DNA of 56,141 bases from Alphaproteobacteria bacterium (GCA_020846275.1 JADLEG010000181.1:1-56141); one strand, 5' to 3'; counted from the stretch's first letter, positions 26,907 through 36,239 are shown. The notes: generated by a model from the letters alone, not told the origin. Program-made: numbers and translations.

Positions 26907-28029
26907 AGGGATCCGCCGCGTCGCGCAGCCCGTCGCCCAGGAAGTTGAAGGCCAGGATGACGGCGATGACCGGCACCGCCACGAACAGCAGCCATGGCGC
27001 CTGGCCCAAGGCCTGGATGTTCTGCGCGTCCTGCAGCAGCACGCCCCACGAGATCGCCGGCGGCCGCAAGCCGAGCCCCAGGAAGGACAGGGTCGTCTCG
27101 CTGATGATCATGGCCGGCAGGGCGAGGCTGATCGCGGCGATGATGTGCGAGAGGAAGGAGGGAACCATGTGGCGGAAGATGATCCGCATCCGCGAGGCTC
27201 CCAGTAGCTCGGCCGCGGTGATGAAATCCTCCTCGCGCAGCGCCAGGAAGCGCCCGCGGACGACGCGGGCAAGCTCGGTCCAGCCGATCAGCGAGATGAT
27301 CAGCGTGATCGCCATGTAGACCTGCGCGGACGACCAGTCGGCGGGCAGCGCGGCGGCCAGGCCCATCCATAGCGGGATCGTCGGGATCGAGCGCAGGATC
27401 TCGATCACCCGCTGGATCACTGTATCGATCATGCCGCCGTAGAGGCCGGATATGCCGCCGAGCAACACGCCGAGAAAGAGCGACAGCGTCACGCCGACCA
27501 GGCCGATGGTCAGCGAGGTGCGCGTCGCCAGCATCAGCCGCGACCACACGTCGCGGCCAAGCTGGTCGGTGCCGAGCAGGAAGAGCGCGTCCTCCGGCGT
27601 TCCGCGATCGATCCCCAGGACGTGGAGCCGCGTGTCGAACAGCCCGAGCAGCTTGTAGGCGTAGCCCTCGGTGAACCAGACCAGGTAGCGCTTGTCCGAC
27701 GGGTCGGGCGCATAGATCAACTTGAAGGTCCGCAAGTCGCGCTGGCCCTTCAGGGCATAGACATGGGGCCTGAAGCCGCCATCGGAGTCGAACAGGTGAA
27801 TCTTCTGGGGCGGGATGAAGCTGCGCGCGGCGTTGGTCGAGTGGGGCGGCGAAATCGCCAGGAAGTCGGCGAACACGACCACGAGATAGAACAGGATCAC
27901 GACAACGCCGCTGGCAAGCGCGAGCCGGTGCCGGCGGAACCGCCACCAGGTGAGCTGGAGCTGGGTCGCGGCCGCAACCTTCTCCTCGGCGGCGGTCACC
28001 AGCGGCACGCTTTGCGCCAACTCGCTCAT
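26899..28029 (-). CDS. Peptide-type ABC transporter permease, DppC family with large periplasmic insertion (system 2)
   Basis: 376 residues. Like its system 1 counterpart it has an insertion of about 100 residues after the first membrane helix (roughly 65-160; IHLFDSDGGFRPHVYALKG, GYAYKLLGLFDTRLHVLGID) and then LLGTDQLGRDVWSRLM. EAA loop: TAAELLGASRMRIIFRHMVP. ATG 28029 overlaps the DppB stop (ATGA). The shared HLFD-GGF and LGLF-TR-H patterns show that the insertion is an old, conserved domain rather than random growth. Confidence 0.9.
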   Translation of the reverse strand: MSELAQSVPLVTAAEEKVAAATQLQLTWWRFRRHRLALASGVVVILFYLVVVFADFLAISPPHSTNAARSFIPPQKIHLFDSDGGFRPHVYALKGQRDLRTFKLIYAPDPSDKRYLVWFTEGYAYKLLGLFDTRLHVLGIDRGTPEDALFLLGTDQLGRDVWSRLMLATRTSLTIGLVGVTLSLFLGVLLGGISGLYGGMIDTVIQRVIEILRSIPTIPLWMGLAAALPADWSSAQVYMAITLIISLIGWTELARVVRGRFLALREEDFITAAELLGASRMRIIFRHMVPSFLSHIIAAISLALPAMIISETTLSFLGLGLRPPAISWGVLLQDAQNIQALGQAPWLLFVAVPVIAVILAFNFLGDGLRDAADPYG

Positions 28030-29018
28030 TCGTGCATGCCCGCGCGGATCCGCGGGTCGATCCACATCAGGATCAGGTCCGACAGGAACGTCCCGATCAC
28101 CGTGAGAACGCCGAGCAGCAGGACGATCGTGCCCGCCAGGAACATGTCCTGGGCAATCAATGCGCGCAGCAGCAGCGGACCCACGGTGGGCAGGGACAAC
28201 ACCAGCGAGACGACGATCGATCCGGATACGACGAAGGGCAGCAGATAGCCGATCGTGCTGGCGAACGGGTTCAGCGCCGCGCGGACGGGGTATTTCAGGA
28301 CCACGCGCCACTCCGCCAGGCCGCGGGCCCGCGCCGTGGTGACGTAGGGCCGGCGCAACTCGTCCAAGAGGTTGGCGCGCATGATGCGGATGAGCTGGGC
28401 GGTCCCGGCCAGGCTCAGCACGAGGGCGGGCAGCGGCAGATGGGCGATCAGGTCGCCGACCTTGCCGTAGGACCATGGCGCGAGCTGGTACTCGGCGGAG
28501 AACAGCCCGCCGATCTTCAGGTCGAACAGCGTGAACCCGAAATACATGATGATCAGCGCGAGCAGGAAATTGGGGACGGCAAGCCCGGCGAACCCGACGA
28601 AGGTGAACGCGTAGTCGGGGATCGAGTACTGCCGCACGGCCGAGAAGATGCCGATCGGCAAGGCGATGCCCCAGGTGAGGATGATGGCGGCGATCGAGAC
28701 GACGATCGTGAGCCAGAGGCGGTCGCCGATGACCTCGGTCACCGGCCGGCCCCATTCCATCGACATGCCGAAGTCGCCCTGGATGACCTTGGTCATCCAC
28801 TTCCCGTACTGGACCCAGACCGGCCGATCGAGTCCATACTGCTGGCGCAGCGACTGGGCTTCCTGCTGGCTGACCATCGAGCCGGAAGCCGACAGGTTGG
28901 AGATATAGGCATCCACGAAGTCGCCGGGCGGCAATTGGATGATGACGAAGGAGACGATCGAGATCGCCACCACCGTCACCAGCCCCAGCCACAGGCGCCG
29001 CAGAATATAGGCGAGCAT
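28026..29018 (-). CDS. Peptide-type ABC transporter permease, DppB family (system 2)
   Basis: 330 residues with six membrane segments, starting MLAYILRRLWLGLVTVVAIS. It has the same Ser/Gly-rich insertion after PPGDF as system 1 and the EAA loop VTTARARGLAEWRVVLKYPVR. It lies 62 bases downstream of its binding-protein gene, a gap filled by a stem-loop, and overlaps the DppC gene by four bases. Confidence 0.92.
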   Translation of the reverse strand: MLAYILRRLWLGLVTVVAISIVSFVIIQLPPGDFVDAYISNLSASGSMVSQQEAQSLRQQYGLDRPVWVQYGKWMTKVIQGDFGMSMEWGRPVTEVIGDRLWLTIVVSIAAIILTWGIALPIGIFSAVRQYSIPDYAFTFVGFAGLAVPNFLLALIIMYFGFTLFDLKIGGLFSAEYQLAPWSYGKVGDLIAHLPLPALVLSLAGTAQLIRIMRANLLDELRRPYVTTARARGLAEWRVVLKYPVRAALNPFASTIGYLLPFVVSGSIVVSLVLSLPTVGPLLLRALIAQDMFLAGTIVLLLGVLTVIGTFLSDLILMWIDPRIRAGMHE

Positions 29019-29028
29019 GGCGCGTCAG

Positions 29029-29049
29029 CCCCCGGATCGGGTCCGAGGG
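29029..29049 (-). promoter_or_regulatory. Intercistronic stem-loop after the system 2 binding protein gene
   Basis: On the transcribed (minus) strand CCCTCGGA and TCCGGGGG form an 8-bp stem with one G-U pair around a CCCGA loop, in the gap between the binding-protein stop and the DppB start. It occupies the same place as the stem-loop at 20609-20637 in the mirror-image operon. Confidence 0.5.
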
Positions 29050-29080
29050 CCGATCTGCCGCGCCAGCGACGCCTGCCGGC

Positions 29081-31126
29081 TCAATTCTTGTAGAACCATG
29101 TCTCCGGGTGAGCGCCGCCCGGCGTCCGGCAGTGCTGGGCAATGCAGTTGCGCGCGGGAATGTTGCCGAGCCGCTCGCTTACCAGCCGCACGCCCATCAA
29201 TGCCGGCGACTGGCCCACCGTGCCGATCGCGTATTGCCCGTCGATCAGGATCTTCCAGATCTCCTGGGCGGTCTTGATGCGGTCCTCGCTCTTCTGCCCG
29301 GCGGCCGAGCTGTAGAGTTCCAACATCTTCAGGATGTTCGGGTCGTCCGGCTTCTTGCCCTGCGTGCCGCCCGAGTTGAACCATTTCGCGAACTCGGGGC
29401 CCATATAGGCCTCGGTCGGGTCGACCGGGATGGCGTGGCGCGGGAACAGGTAGAGCAGCTCGGTGCCGCCGTTGTTCCACACCATGATGTGGTGCTCGTT
29501 GTTCTGCGTGCGCGTCATCGCCAGGTTGCGCTCGGTGTCCTTCACGTCGGCCTGGATGCCCACCTTGGCCCACTGGTCGGCGACCATCTCGCTGATCTTG
29601 GGCCAGGGCAGGAAGGCCTGCACGGCCTGCACCTGCAGGCGCAGGCGCTGGCCGTTATCCGTGCGCACGCGGAAGCCCTGGCCGTCCTTCTTCGACAGGC
29701 CGATGGCATCGAGCATCTCGTTCGCCTTCTTCGGGTCGAAGGTCGACCATTTCTCGCGCCAGCCGGGGCCGGGGAAGTAGGGCAGGGCCTCGCCCGGGGC
29801 GGTCGAGCCCGGCGTCGCGACGCCGAGCCAGAACGTCTCGTTCAATTGCTTGCGGTCCACGGCCAGGGACAGGGCGCGGCGGAAATCGACGTTGCGAATC
29901 CACTTCGCGATCTCCGGATCCGCCTCGTAGCTCATATTGAAGTGGTAGATCGCGTCGGTGCCGTTCAATGCCGTGTCGAGATGCACCTTGTACTTGCCGC
30001 GCGCCTGGTTCTCCAGGATCACCGGCAGCTTGCCCAGGTCGATGTGGCGCTCCTGCAGGTCGTATTCGCCCGCCATCGCGCGCAGGTTCAGGACTTCCAG
30101 GTTCTCCGCCAGGGTCATGGTCACGCGGTCGATATAGGGAAGCTGGTTGCCGGCGGTGTCCACCGCCCAGTAGAACGGGTTGCGCTCCATCACCCAGACG
30201 GCGTTGTTGATGGGCTGAACGGTCCGCCACGGGCCCAGCACCGGGACGGCCGGATTCAGCGTCCAGTCCTTCTTGAAATGCAGCCGCGCGACCCAGCTGT
30301 CGAAGCCCTCGGCCTTCGCCGCCGCGTTCACCGCGTCGACGCCGCCGGCGAACTTGGGCAGGAACTGCTTCAGGTAGTGCGCCGGCGCGTAGGCGCCGTG
30401 GCTGCGCTTGTTCGATTGCCGCACCGCCTGGCCGCCGCCGATCAGCGTGTCGCCTTCCATCAGATCTTCGAACAGGTAGAAAGGCACGTCGAACACGAAG
30501 TTCACGGTGTAGTCGTCGACCTTGACGATGCGCCCCGGCTTGCCCTGGGGCGTCATGTCGGGGATCGTCGTCGGCGAAATGTCCTTGTTGCTGTAGATCT
30601 CCTCGAACCAGAACACGAAGTCGTCCGCCGTCATCGGCGCACCGTCCGACCATTTCAGGCCCCGGCGCAGGTTCAGCGTGTAGGTCTTGCCGTCCTCGCT
30701 CATCTTCCACGCCTTGGCGAGCGATGGATTGGCCTTGGCGCCGGTGTAGTCGACCAGCAGCGGACGGTCGGACGCGTTGATGCGGTTGCCGTTCTCGTCG
30801 TCGCCCGGACCGGTGAAGCCGCGCCGCCAGGTGCCGCCGTACTTGCCGATCTCCTTCACCGGCTTGATGACCATCAGGTCCTGCGGCAACCGGTCCTTGA
30901 CCGGCGGCAGCTTGCCCTGCTTCACGAGGTCGGCGAGCTGCGGTGCCTCGTTGAAGGTTTTCGGCCATTGGGCCGGGTCGGTGACGATGGTGATGCCCTC
31001 GGGCTGGCCGACCAGTCCCGATTGGCTGAGCGATCCCTGGGCCAAGCCGTGGCCGGGCATCGCGAGGGCCGTGACGACGGTGATGCCCAGCGCAAGCCGG
31101 GCCAGGTGCGGCAATCCAAAAGCCAT
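29081..31126 (-). CDS. Peptide/opine-type ABC transporter binding protein, family 5 (system 2)
   Basis: 681 residues with a Sec signal peptide (about 1-30, ending GHGLAQG). The mature part shares the architecture of the system 1 protein: APQLADLVKQGKLPPVKDR, IGKYGGTWRRGF, KWSDGAPMTADDFVFWFEE and RNPFYWAVDTAGNQLPYID. The start is supported by GGGGAGG six bases upstream of ATG. First gene of the second operon. The flavoprotein gene upstream on the same strand is 224 bases away, so an own promoter is likely. Substrate unknown. Confidence 0.9.
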   Translation of the reverse strand: MAFGLPHLARLALGITVVTALAMPGHGLAQGSLSQSGLVGQPEGITIVTDPAQWPKTFNEAPQLADLVKQGKLPPVKDRLPQDLMVIKPVKEIGKYGGTWRRGFTGPGDDENGNRINASDRPLLVDYTGAKANPSLAKAWKMSEDGKTYTLNLRRGLKWSDGAPMTADDFVFWFEEIYSNKDISPTTIPDMTPQGKPGRIVKVDDYTVNFVFDVPFYLFEDLMEGDTLIGGGQAVRQSNKRSHGAYAPAHYLKQFLPKFAGGVDAVNAAAKAEGFDSWVARLHFKKDWTLNPAVPVLGPWRTVQPINNAVWVMERNPFYWAVDTAGNQLPYIDRVTMTLAENLEVLNLRAMAGEYDLQERHIDLGKLPVILENQARGKYKVHLDTALNGTDAIYHFNMSYEADPEIAKWIRNVDFRRALSLAVDRKQLNETFWLGVATPGSTAPGEALPYFPGPGWREKWSTFDPKKANEMLDAIGLSKKDGQGFRVRTDNGQRLRLQVQAVQAFLPWPKISEMVADQWAKVGIQADVKDTERNLAMTRTQNNEHHIMVWNNGGTELLYLFPRHAIPVDPTEAYMGPEFAKWFNSGGTQGKKPDDPNILKMLELYSSAAGQKSEDRIKTAQEIWKILIDGQYAIGTVGQSPALMGVRLVSERLGNIPARNCIAQHCRTPGGAHPETWFYKN

Positions 31127-31254
31127 CTTCTTCCTCCCCTGGGTCGGGTCATTCGACGCCCGACTCTCAGGAAGGATTAAACCACATTTCCCGGAAAATG
31201 CATGCAGGCGATACGGGCTATCGAGCGATTCTCGGGCGGCGCAGCGGCCGCTTC

Positions 31255-31295
31255 CTGTCTAGTCGATTGAAAAATCAACATATTTTTTGAGACAG
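31255..31295 (-). promoter_or_regulatory. AT-rich dyad upstream of the system 2 operon
   Basis: CTGTCT (31255-31260) and AGACAG (31290-31295) form a perfect outer dyad enclosing an unusually AT-rich core with an inner dyad TTGA-AAAA-TCAA (31267-31278). It lies in the only spacer between the flavoprotein gene end and the binding-protein start, about 130-170 bases upstream of the latter. It could be an operator or part of a promoter. No strong -35/-10 pair can be assigned and it is too AT-only to look like a standard terminator. Confidence 0.35.
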
Positions 31296-31350
31296 ATACC
31301 TCTGGGCGGACCACGGAGTAGCCTGCCACTGCTCAGACATCCCGACCCCT

Positions 31351-33414
31351 TCACAGCGCATTGCAGAGGCGAAGTGCGTCCAATACGGCCGCATGAATAT
31401 TGCGGCTGGCGACGGCATCGCCGACCCGGTGCAGTTCGAACGCGCCGGGACGGATTGTCCGCGGCTGCATGCGGCCTTCCAGCAACGCATCGATGTCGGT
31501 CACCCCATCGTTGGCCGACGCGGCACGGAGGTCCTGGAACAGCTGGTCGGCGGGGATCGTCCCGTGCTCGACGATCACCTGGTCGGCCGCCAGTTCCATG
31601 GTGTGCCGCGTCACCAGGTTGCGGAAAACCGCGACCAGCCGGTTGCCCCGCCGCTCGATGCGTTCGATCTCGTGGTCGAAGCTCGTCGGCACGCCCAGTT
31701 CATAGGCGCGCTTCTTCCAGATAGCGCGTTCCGCATAGGTCAGTTCCTGCGCCAGTTGGGCGTCGATCGACACCAGCCGGACCGGGCGGCCCTGCGCGGC
31801 GGCCATCTCGGCCGCCTGCGGCGCCGGATGCCGGCCGGTGCCGTCATAGACGACGATATCGCCCGCCAGCGGCGTGGCGCCGCTCAGCGCATCCCAGACG
31901 CTGGTGCACAGCTCGGCGCCGGGCAGCCAGGCGAGGTCCGGCACGCCGCCGGTCGCGACGATCACCACGTCGGGCTGCTCGGCCAGCACCTCGGCGGGCT
32001 CGACCAGGCGGTTCAGCCGCACCTCGACACCCAGGCGTTCCATTTCGCTGCGCCGCCAATCGACGATGCCCACAAGGTCCTTGCGCCAGCTTGCGCGCGC
32101 CGCCAACAGGACCTGACCGCCCAGCCGGTCGGCGGCCTCGAACAGCACGACCTTGTGCCCGCGCTCGCCCGAGACGCGCGCCGCCTCCAGCCCCGCGGGC
32201 CCGCCGCCGACGATGACGACCTTGCGCCCGGGCCGGTCGGCGCGGGCGACGGTCTGCGGCAGGCTGGCCTCGCGCCCGGTCGCCGGATTGTGCAGGCAAT
32301 GCGGCCGGTACTGCGACTGGCAATGGGTGGCGCCGACGCAGGGGCGGATGCGCTCCTCCTGTCCCGCCGCGATCTTCGCGACGAGATTCGGTTCGGCGAT
32401 CTGCGCGCGGGTCATCGCCACCATGTCCAGCAGTCCCTCGCGGATCGCGTGGCGGGCCGTCGCGATGTCGGCGATGCGCGCGGCGTGGAACACCGGCAGC
32501 TTGACCGCCCGCTTGAACTCGCCGACCCGCCGCAGCCAGGGTGCGATCGGTGAGGCCATGCCAGGCATGTTGTCGACCGCCAGTCCGATTTCGGTGTCCA
32601 TCCGGCCATAGATCGCGTTGAAGAAGTCGAGCATGCCGGTCCGCTCGAAAACTTGGGCGATCGCCACGCATTCGTCGAAACCGAGCCCGCCGGCGGTATC
32701 GCCCTCGTCGACCACGTAGCGGAAGCCGACGATGAAGTCGTCGCCGGCCTGGCGGCGGATTTCCTCGAACACCATCAGGCCGAACCGGCAGCGGTTTTCC
32801 AGCGAGCCGCCGAAGCGGTCGGCGCGCCGGTTCGTGTTGGGCGACAGGAACTGGCCGATCAGGTGGCCGCCAGCCAGCGTTTCGATGCCGTCCAGCCCGC
32901 CTTCCTTGCAGCGCCGCGCGGCCGCGCCGTAGGCCTTCACCACGCGGGCGATGTCGTGCTCGTCCATCTCCTTGGGAAAGCTGCGATGCAGCGTCTCGCG
33001 GATCGGCGACGGCGCGATGGTCGGCAGCCAATTGCTCGCATACGGCTCGCCGCGGCGGCCGAGATGGGTGATCTGGCACATCAGCGCCGCGCCATGCGCG
33101 TGGATGCGGGACGAGAACTGCTGCAGATGGGGGATGATCGCGTCCGTTCCGACATTCAGCTGGCGGAAAATGTTCGGCGAGTCCGGCGCCACGTTCGACG
33201 AGCCGCCGAACATGGTCAGCGCGATGCCGCCGCGGGCCTTGCCTTCGTGATAGCGCTGGTAGCGCTCGACCGGCATGCCGTCCACCTCCAGCCCGCAGGC
33301 ATGGCTCGTGCTCATGACGCGGTTCTTCAGCGTCAGATGGCGGATGCGGAAGGGCTGCAGCAGCGGATCGCGGGCGGTCGGTGCTTCGGACTGCGGCCTC
33401 ATGCGTGCGGTCAT
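31351..33414 (-). CDS. FMN/FAD Fe-S oxidoreductase of the trimethylamine dehydrogenase/2,4-dienoyl-CoA reductase family
   Basis: 687 residues: an OYE-like FMN barrel (about 15-345), a cysteine segment, then an FAD/NAD domain (IVGGGPAGLEAARV near 400-414). The cluster motif CxxCxxxC-type reads CVGATHC with a later Cys373, so Cys359, 365 and 373 are present but the second ligand position is Ala362. At the positions of the TMADH active-site pair (Tyr169/His172) it has Thr179 and Gly182. Family members demethylate N-methylated amines and amino acids. It is 19 bases downstream of a peptide-type ABC operon and likely acts on its cargo. The ATG at 33414 has only a weak GAAAGG site. Confidence 0.85.
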   Translation of the reverse strand: MTARMRPQSEAPTARDPLLQPFRIRHLTLKNRVMSTSHACGLEVDGMPVERYQRYHEGKARGGIALTMFGGSSNVAPDSPNIFRQLNVGTDAIIPHLQQFSSRIHAHGAALMCQITHLGRRGEPYASNWLPTIAPSPIRETLHRSFPKEMDEHDIARVVKAYGAAARRCKEGGLDGIETLAGGHLIGQFLSPNTNRRADRFGGSLENRCRFGLMVFEEIRRQAGDDFIVGFRYVVDEGDTAGGLGFDECVAIAQVFERTGMLDFFNAIYGRMDTEIGLAVDNMPGMASPIAPWLRRVGEFKRAVKLPVFHAARIADIATARHAIREGLLDMVAMTRAQIAEPNLVAKIAAGQEERIRPCVGATHCQSQYRPHCLHNPATGREASLPQTVARADRPGRKVVIVGGGPAGLEAARVSGERGHKVVLFEAADRLGGQVLLAARASWRKDLVGIVDWRRSEMERLGVEVRLNRLVEPAEVLAEQPDVVIVATGGVPDLAWLPGAELCTSVWDALSGATPLAGDIVVYDGTGRHPAPQAAEMAAAQGRPVRLVSIDAQLAQELTYAERAIWKKRAYELGVPTSFDHEIERIERRGNRLVAVFRNLVTRHTMELAADQVIVEHGTIPADQLFQDLRAASANDGVTDIDALLEGRMQPRTIRPGAFELHRVGDAVASRNIHAAVLDALRLCNAL

Positions 33415-33433
33415 GGGTCTACCTTTCAGGTTC

Positions 33434-34414
33434 TCAGGCCGTCGGCCTGACAAAATCGATCTCGCGCCAGCGGTGGCAGGCAACGTCGTGCCCGTCGCTC
33501 GCGGCTTCCATCGGCGGATGGGCGCCGACGCAGAGCGCGGTCGCGTGTGGGCAGCGCGAGGCATAGCGGCAGCCGGTCGCCCCGGGCGGCGCGAAGGTCT
33601 CGGGGCCGCCCGCGCCGCGCAGCTCGTCTTCCAGCGTGCCCAGCAGCGCGCGCGTGTAGGGATGGCGCGGCGCGTCGAATATCTGGTCGACCGTGCCCAG
33701 CTCGACCAGCTTGCCGAAATACATGACGCCGACGCGGTCGCAGAGGTAGCGCGCCACGTGCAGGTCGTGGGTGATGAAGATGATCGAGACGCCGAGCGAA
33801 TCGCGCACGTCCTTCAGCAGGTTCAGGATTTGGGCGCGGATCGACACGTCGAGCTTCGAGACCGCCTCGTCGGCGACCAGCAGGCTGGGCGAAAGGGTGA
33901 GCGCCCGCCCGATCGCGACGCGCTGCAATTGCCCGCCGGAGAGCTCGTGGGGGAAGCGGTCGCGGAAGGCGGCCGGAAGCCCGACCCGCGCCAGGATCGC
34001 GTCCACCCGCTGCGATACCTCGCCGCGCGGGCAGATGCGGTGCAGCCGCAGGGGGATCGCCAGCGCCTCGAACACCGTGTGGCGGGGGTTGAACGAGGAC
34101 AGCGGATCCTGGAATACCATCTGCAGGTCGCGCCTGAAGGGCGCCAGGGCACGCTCGCCCATTGGGGCCAGGTCGGCGCCGCGGAAGACGATGCGGCCCG
34201 CGGCCGGCTTGTAGAGGCGCAGCAGCGCCTTGGCGAGCGTAGTCTTGCCGCTGCCCGACTCGCCCACAAGGCCCAGCACCTCGCCGGGCGCGATGCCCAG
34301 GGACACGTCGTCGACCGCGCGGAACCGCCGGGACGCGCCGGCGTCGGGCCCGCGCGCGGCGAAGGCGACGGAGAGATGCTCCAGTTGCAGCAATGGCTTG
34401 CCTTGGGCGCTCAT
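33434..34414 (-). CDS. Peptide-type ABC transporter ATP-binding protein, DppF family (system 3)
   Basis: 326 residues. Walker A VGESGSGKTT (about 53-62), Q-loop FQDPLSSFNPRHT, signature LSGGQLQRVAIGRAL, Walker B VADEAVSKLDVSIRAQ (Ala and Lys replace the usual Pro and Ala), switch ITHDLHVARYL. C-terminal [13 protein letters not shown] and CRYASRCPHATALC fit the family. ATG overlaps the DppD stop (ATGA). It is followed by the FMN oxidoreductase gene in the same direction. Confidence 0.9.
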   Translation of the reverse strand: MSAQGKPLLQLEHLSVAFAARGPDAGASRRFRAVDDVSLGIAPGEVLGLVGESGSGKTTLAKALLRLYKPAAGRIVFRGADLAPMGERALAPFRRDLQMVFQDPLSSFNPRHTVFEALAIPLRLHRICPRGEVSQRVDAILARVGLPAAFRDRFPHELSGGQLQRVAIGRALTLSPSLLVADEAVSKLDVSIRAQILNLLKDVRDSLGVSIIFITHDLHVARYLCDRVGVMYFGKLVELGTVDQIFDAPRHPYTRALLGTLEDELRGAGGPETFAPPGATGCRYASRCPHATALCVGAHPPMEAASDGHDVACHRWREIDFVRPTA

Positions 34415-35376
34415 GCCGGCTCCGCCAGGAAACAGCGGGCGAGGTGCGGCGCCGTGCCGAACATCGGCGGCGCTTCCTCGCGACAACGCGCCATGACCTT
34501 CGCGCAGCGCGGCGCGAACGGGCATCCCGGCGGCGGCGACATGAGGCTCGGCAGCTCGCCCGGAATCTCGGTCAGCCGCTTGACCCTCTGCTTCAGCGCC
34601 AGCGAGGTTGCCGTCAGCCCCTGCGTGTAGGGATGGCGCGGCGCGTCGAACACGGCGCGCGTCGGCCCCACCTCGACGATCTGGCCGGCGTACATCACCG
34701 CGATCCGGTCGCACAGCGCGGCGGCGATCTGCATGTCGTGGGTGATGAAGATGAAGGCGGCGTTCAGGCGGTCGCGCAGCCTGCGGAACAGGGCCACGAT
34801 CTGGCGCTCGACGATGTTGTCGAGGTTGGTCGTCGGCTCGTCGGCGATCACCAGGTCCGGCTCCAGCGCCAGCACCATTGCGATCAAGATCCGCTGCGCC
34901 ATGCCGCCCGAGAGCTGGTGCGGGTAGAGGCGCAGCACGCGCTCGGGATGCGGGATGCCGACGGCGGACAAGGCGTCGCGCGCGCCCGCCTGCCAGCCCT
35001 GCTCCGAGCCGTGCCGCCGGCGGGCGATCTCGCGTAGGTGCCAGGCCACGCGCTTCGCCGGATTGAAGGCGCCGACCGGGTTCTGGAAGATCATCGCCAG
35101 GCTGAGGCCGCGCAGCGGCTGGAAGGCATCCTCGTCGAGATCCTGGAGTTCGCGGCCCTTGAACCGCATCACGGCGCTGGAGACTTCGGCATTGCCCGGC
35201 AGCAGGCGCAGGATCGACAGCCCGGTCACGGTCTTTCCCGAGCCCGATTCGCCGATCAGTCCCAGCACCTCGGCCGGCGCTACCGACAGGTCGACGCCGC
35301 GCACCACCTCGACGCCGCGACCCTGCAGTTGGAACCGCGTGCGCAGGTCGCGCACCTCCAGCACCAGGTCGCTCAT
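34411..35376 (-). CDS. Peptide-type ABC transporter ATP-binding protein, DppD family (system 3)
   Basis: 321 residues. Walker A IGESGSGKT (about 38-46), Q-loop FQNPVGAFNPAKR, signature LSGGMAQRILIAMVL, Walker B LVIADEPTTNLDNIVERQ, switch ITHDMQIAAAL. C-terminal HPYTQGLTATSLAL and CPFAPRCAKVMARC. It is more distant from the D proteins of systems 1 and 2 than those are from each other. Overlaps both neighbours by four bases. Confidence 0.9.
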   Translation of the reverse strand: MSDLVLEVRDLRTRFQLQGRGVEVVRGVDLSVAPAEVLGLIGESGSGKTVTGLSILRLLPGNAEVSSAVMRFKGRELQDLDEDAFQPLRGLSLAMIFQNPVGAFNPAKRVAWHLREIARRRHGSEQGWQAGARDALSAVGIPHPERVLRLYPHQLSGGMAQRILIAMVLALEPDLVIADEPTTNLDNIVERQIVALFRRLRDRLNAAFIFITHDMQIAAALCDRIAVMYAGQIVEVGPTRAVFDAPRHPYTQGLTATSLALKQRVKRLTEIPGELPSLMSPPPGCPFAPRCAKVMARCREEAPPMFGTAPHLARCFLAEPA

Positions 35377-36239
35377 TGCTCGACGCGCTGGCGCAGGCGC
35401 GGATCCATCAGGTCGCGCAGCCCGTCGCCGAAGAGGTTGAGCCCCAGCAGGGCGATCGAAATGGCCAGGCCGGTCAGGGTCAGCACCCAGGGTCCGCGCT
35501 GGAAGTACTCGCGCCCGTCGGCCATGATGACGCCCAGCGACGGCGTCGGCGGCTGCACTCCGACGCCGAGGAAGCTCAAGCCCGCCTCGATGATGATGCC
35601 GAAGGCGACGCCGATCGTCGCCTGGACGATCAGCGGGGCGGCGATGTTGGGCAGGATCTCGCGGCCGAGGATGCGCGGGGTGGACTGTGCCATCAGCCGG
35701 GCGGCCTGGACATACGGTTCCTCGCGCACCAGCATGGTCATGTTGCGCGCGAGGCGGGCGAAGATCGGGAAGTAGATCAGCGCGATCGCCAGCACGACAT
35801 TCACCGTGCCGAACCCCAGCACGACCATCAGGAACAGGGCCAGCACGAAGGCGGGAAAGGCGAACAGCAGGTCGGCCGTGCGCATCAGCAGCATGTCGGC
35901 ATAGCCGCCCTTGTAGGCGGCCGTCATGCCGGCCGCCGTACCCAGCAGCGCCGCTTGGAGCACGCCGGCGCCGCTCACCACCAGCGAGACGCGCGCGCCG
36001 TAGAGAACGCGGGTCAACACGTCGCGGCCGAAGGAATCGGTGCCGAACGGGTGGGCCAGCGAAGGCGGCGACAGCAGGTTGAAGAAATCCGCCTCGTTCG
36101 GCCCATAGGGCATCAGCGCGGCGCCGGGCAGGATGGCCACGAGGACGAGCAGGCTGATGCCGGCGCCGATCAAAGCCGTGGTGCTGCCGGTCAGCGACCG
36201 CAGCACGTGGCCATAGCGGCTGCGGGAGGTTCCGGTCAC
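35373..36239 (-). CDS. Peptide-type ABC transporter permease, DppC family (system 3)
   Basis: 288 residues, ordinary DppC length without the periplasmic insertion of systems 1 and 2. HPFGTDSFGRDVLTRVLYGARVSL marks the cytoplasmic-side entry to the transport domain, and VQAARLMAQSTPRILGREILPNI is the EAA loop. Six membrane segments. Overlaps the neighbouring genes by four bases at both ends. Confidence 0.92.
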   Translation of the reverse strand: MTGTSRSRYGHVLRSLTGSTTALIGAGISLLVLVAILPGAALMPYGPNEADFFNLLSPPSLAHPFGTDSFGRDVLTRVLYGARVSLVVSGAGVLQAALLGTAAGMTAAYKGGYADMLLMRTADLLFAFPAFVLALFLMVVLGFGTVNVVLAIALIYFPIFARLARNMTMLVREEPYVQAARLMAQSTPRILGREILPNIAAPLIVQATIGVAFGIIIEAGLSFLGVGVQPPTPSLGVIMADGREYFQRGPWVLTLTGLAISIALLGLNLFGDGLRDLMDPRLRQRVEQ

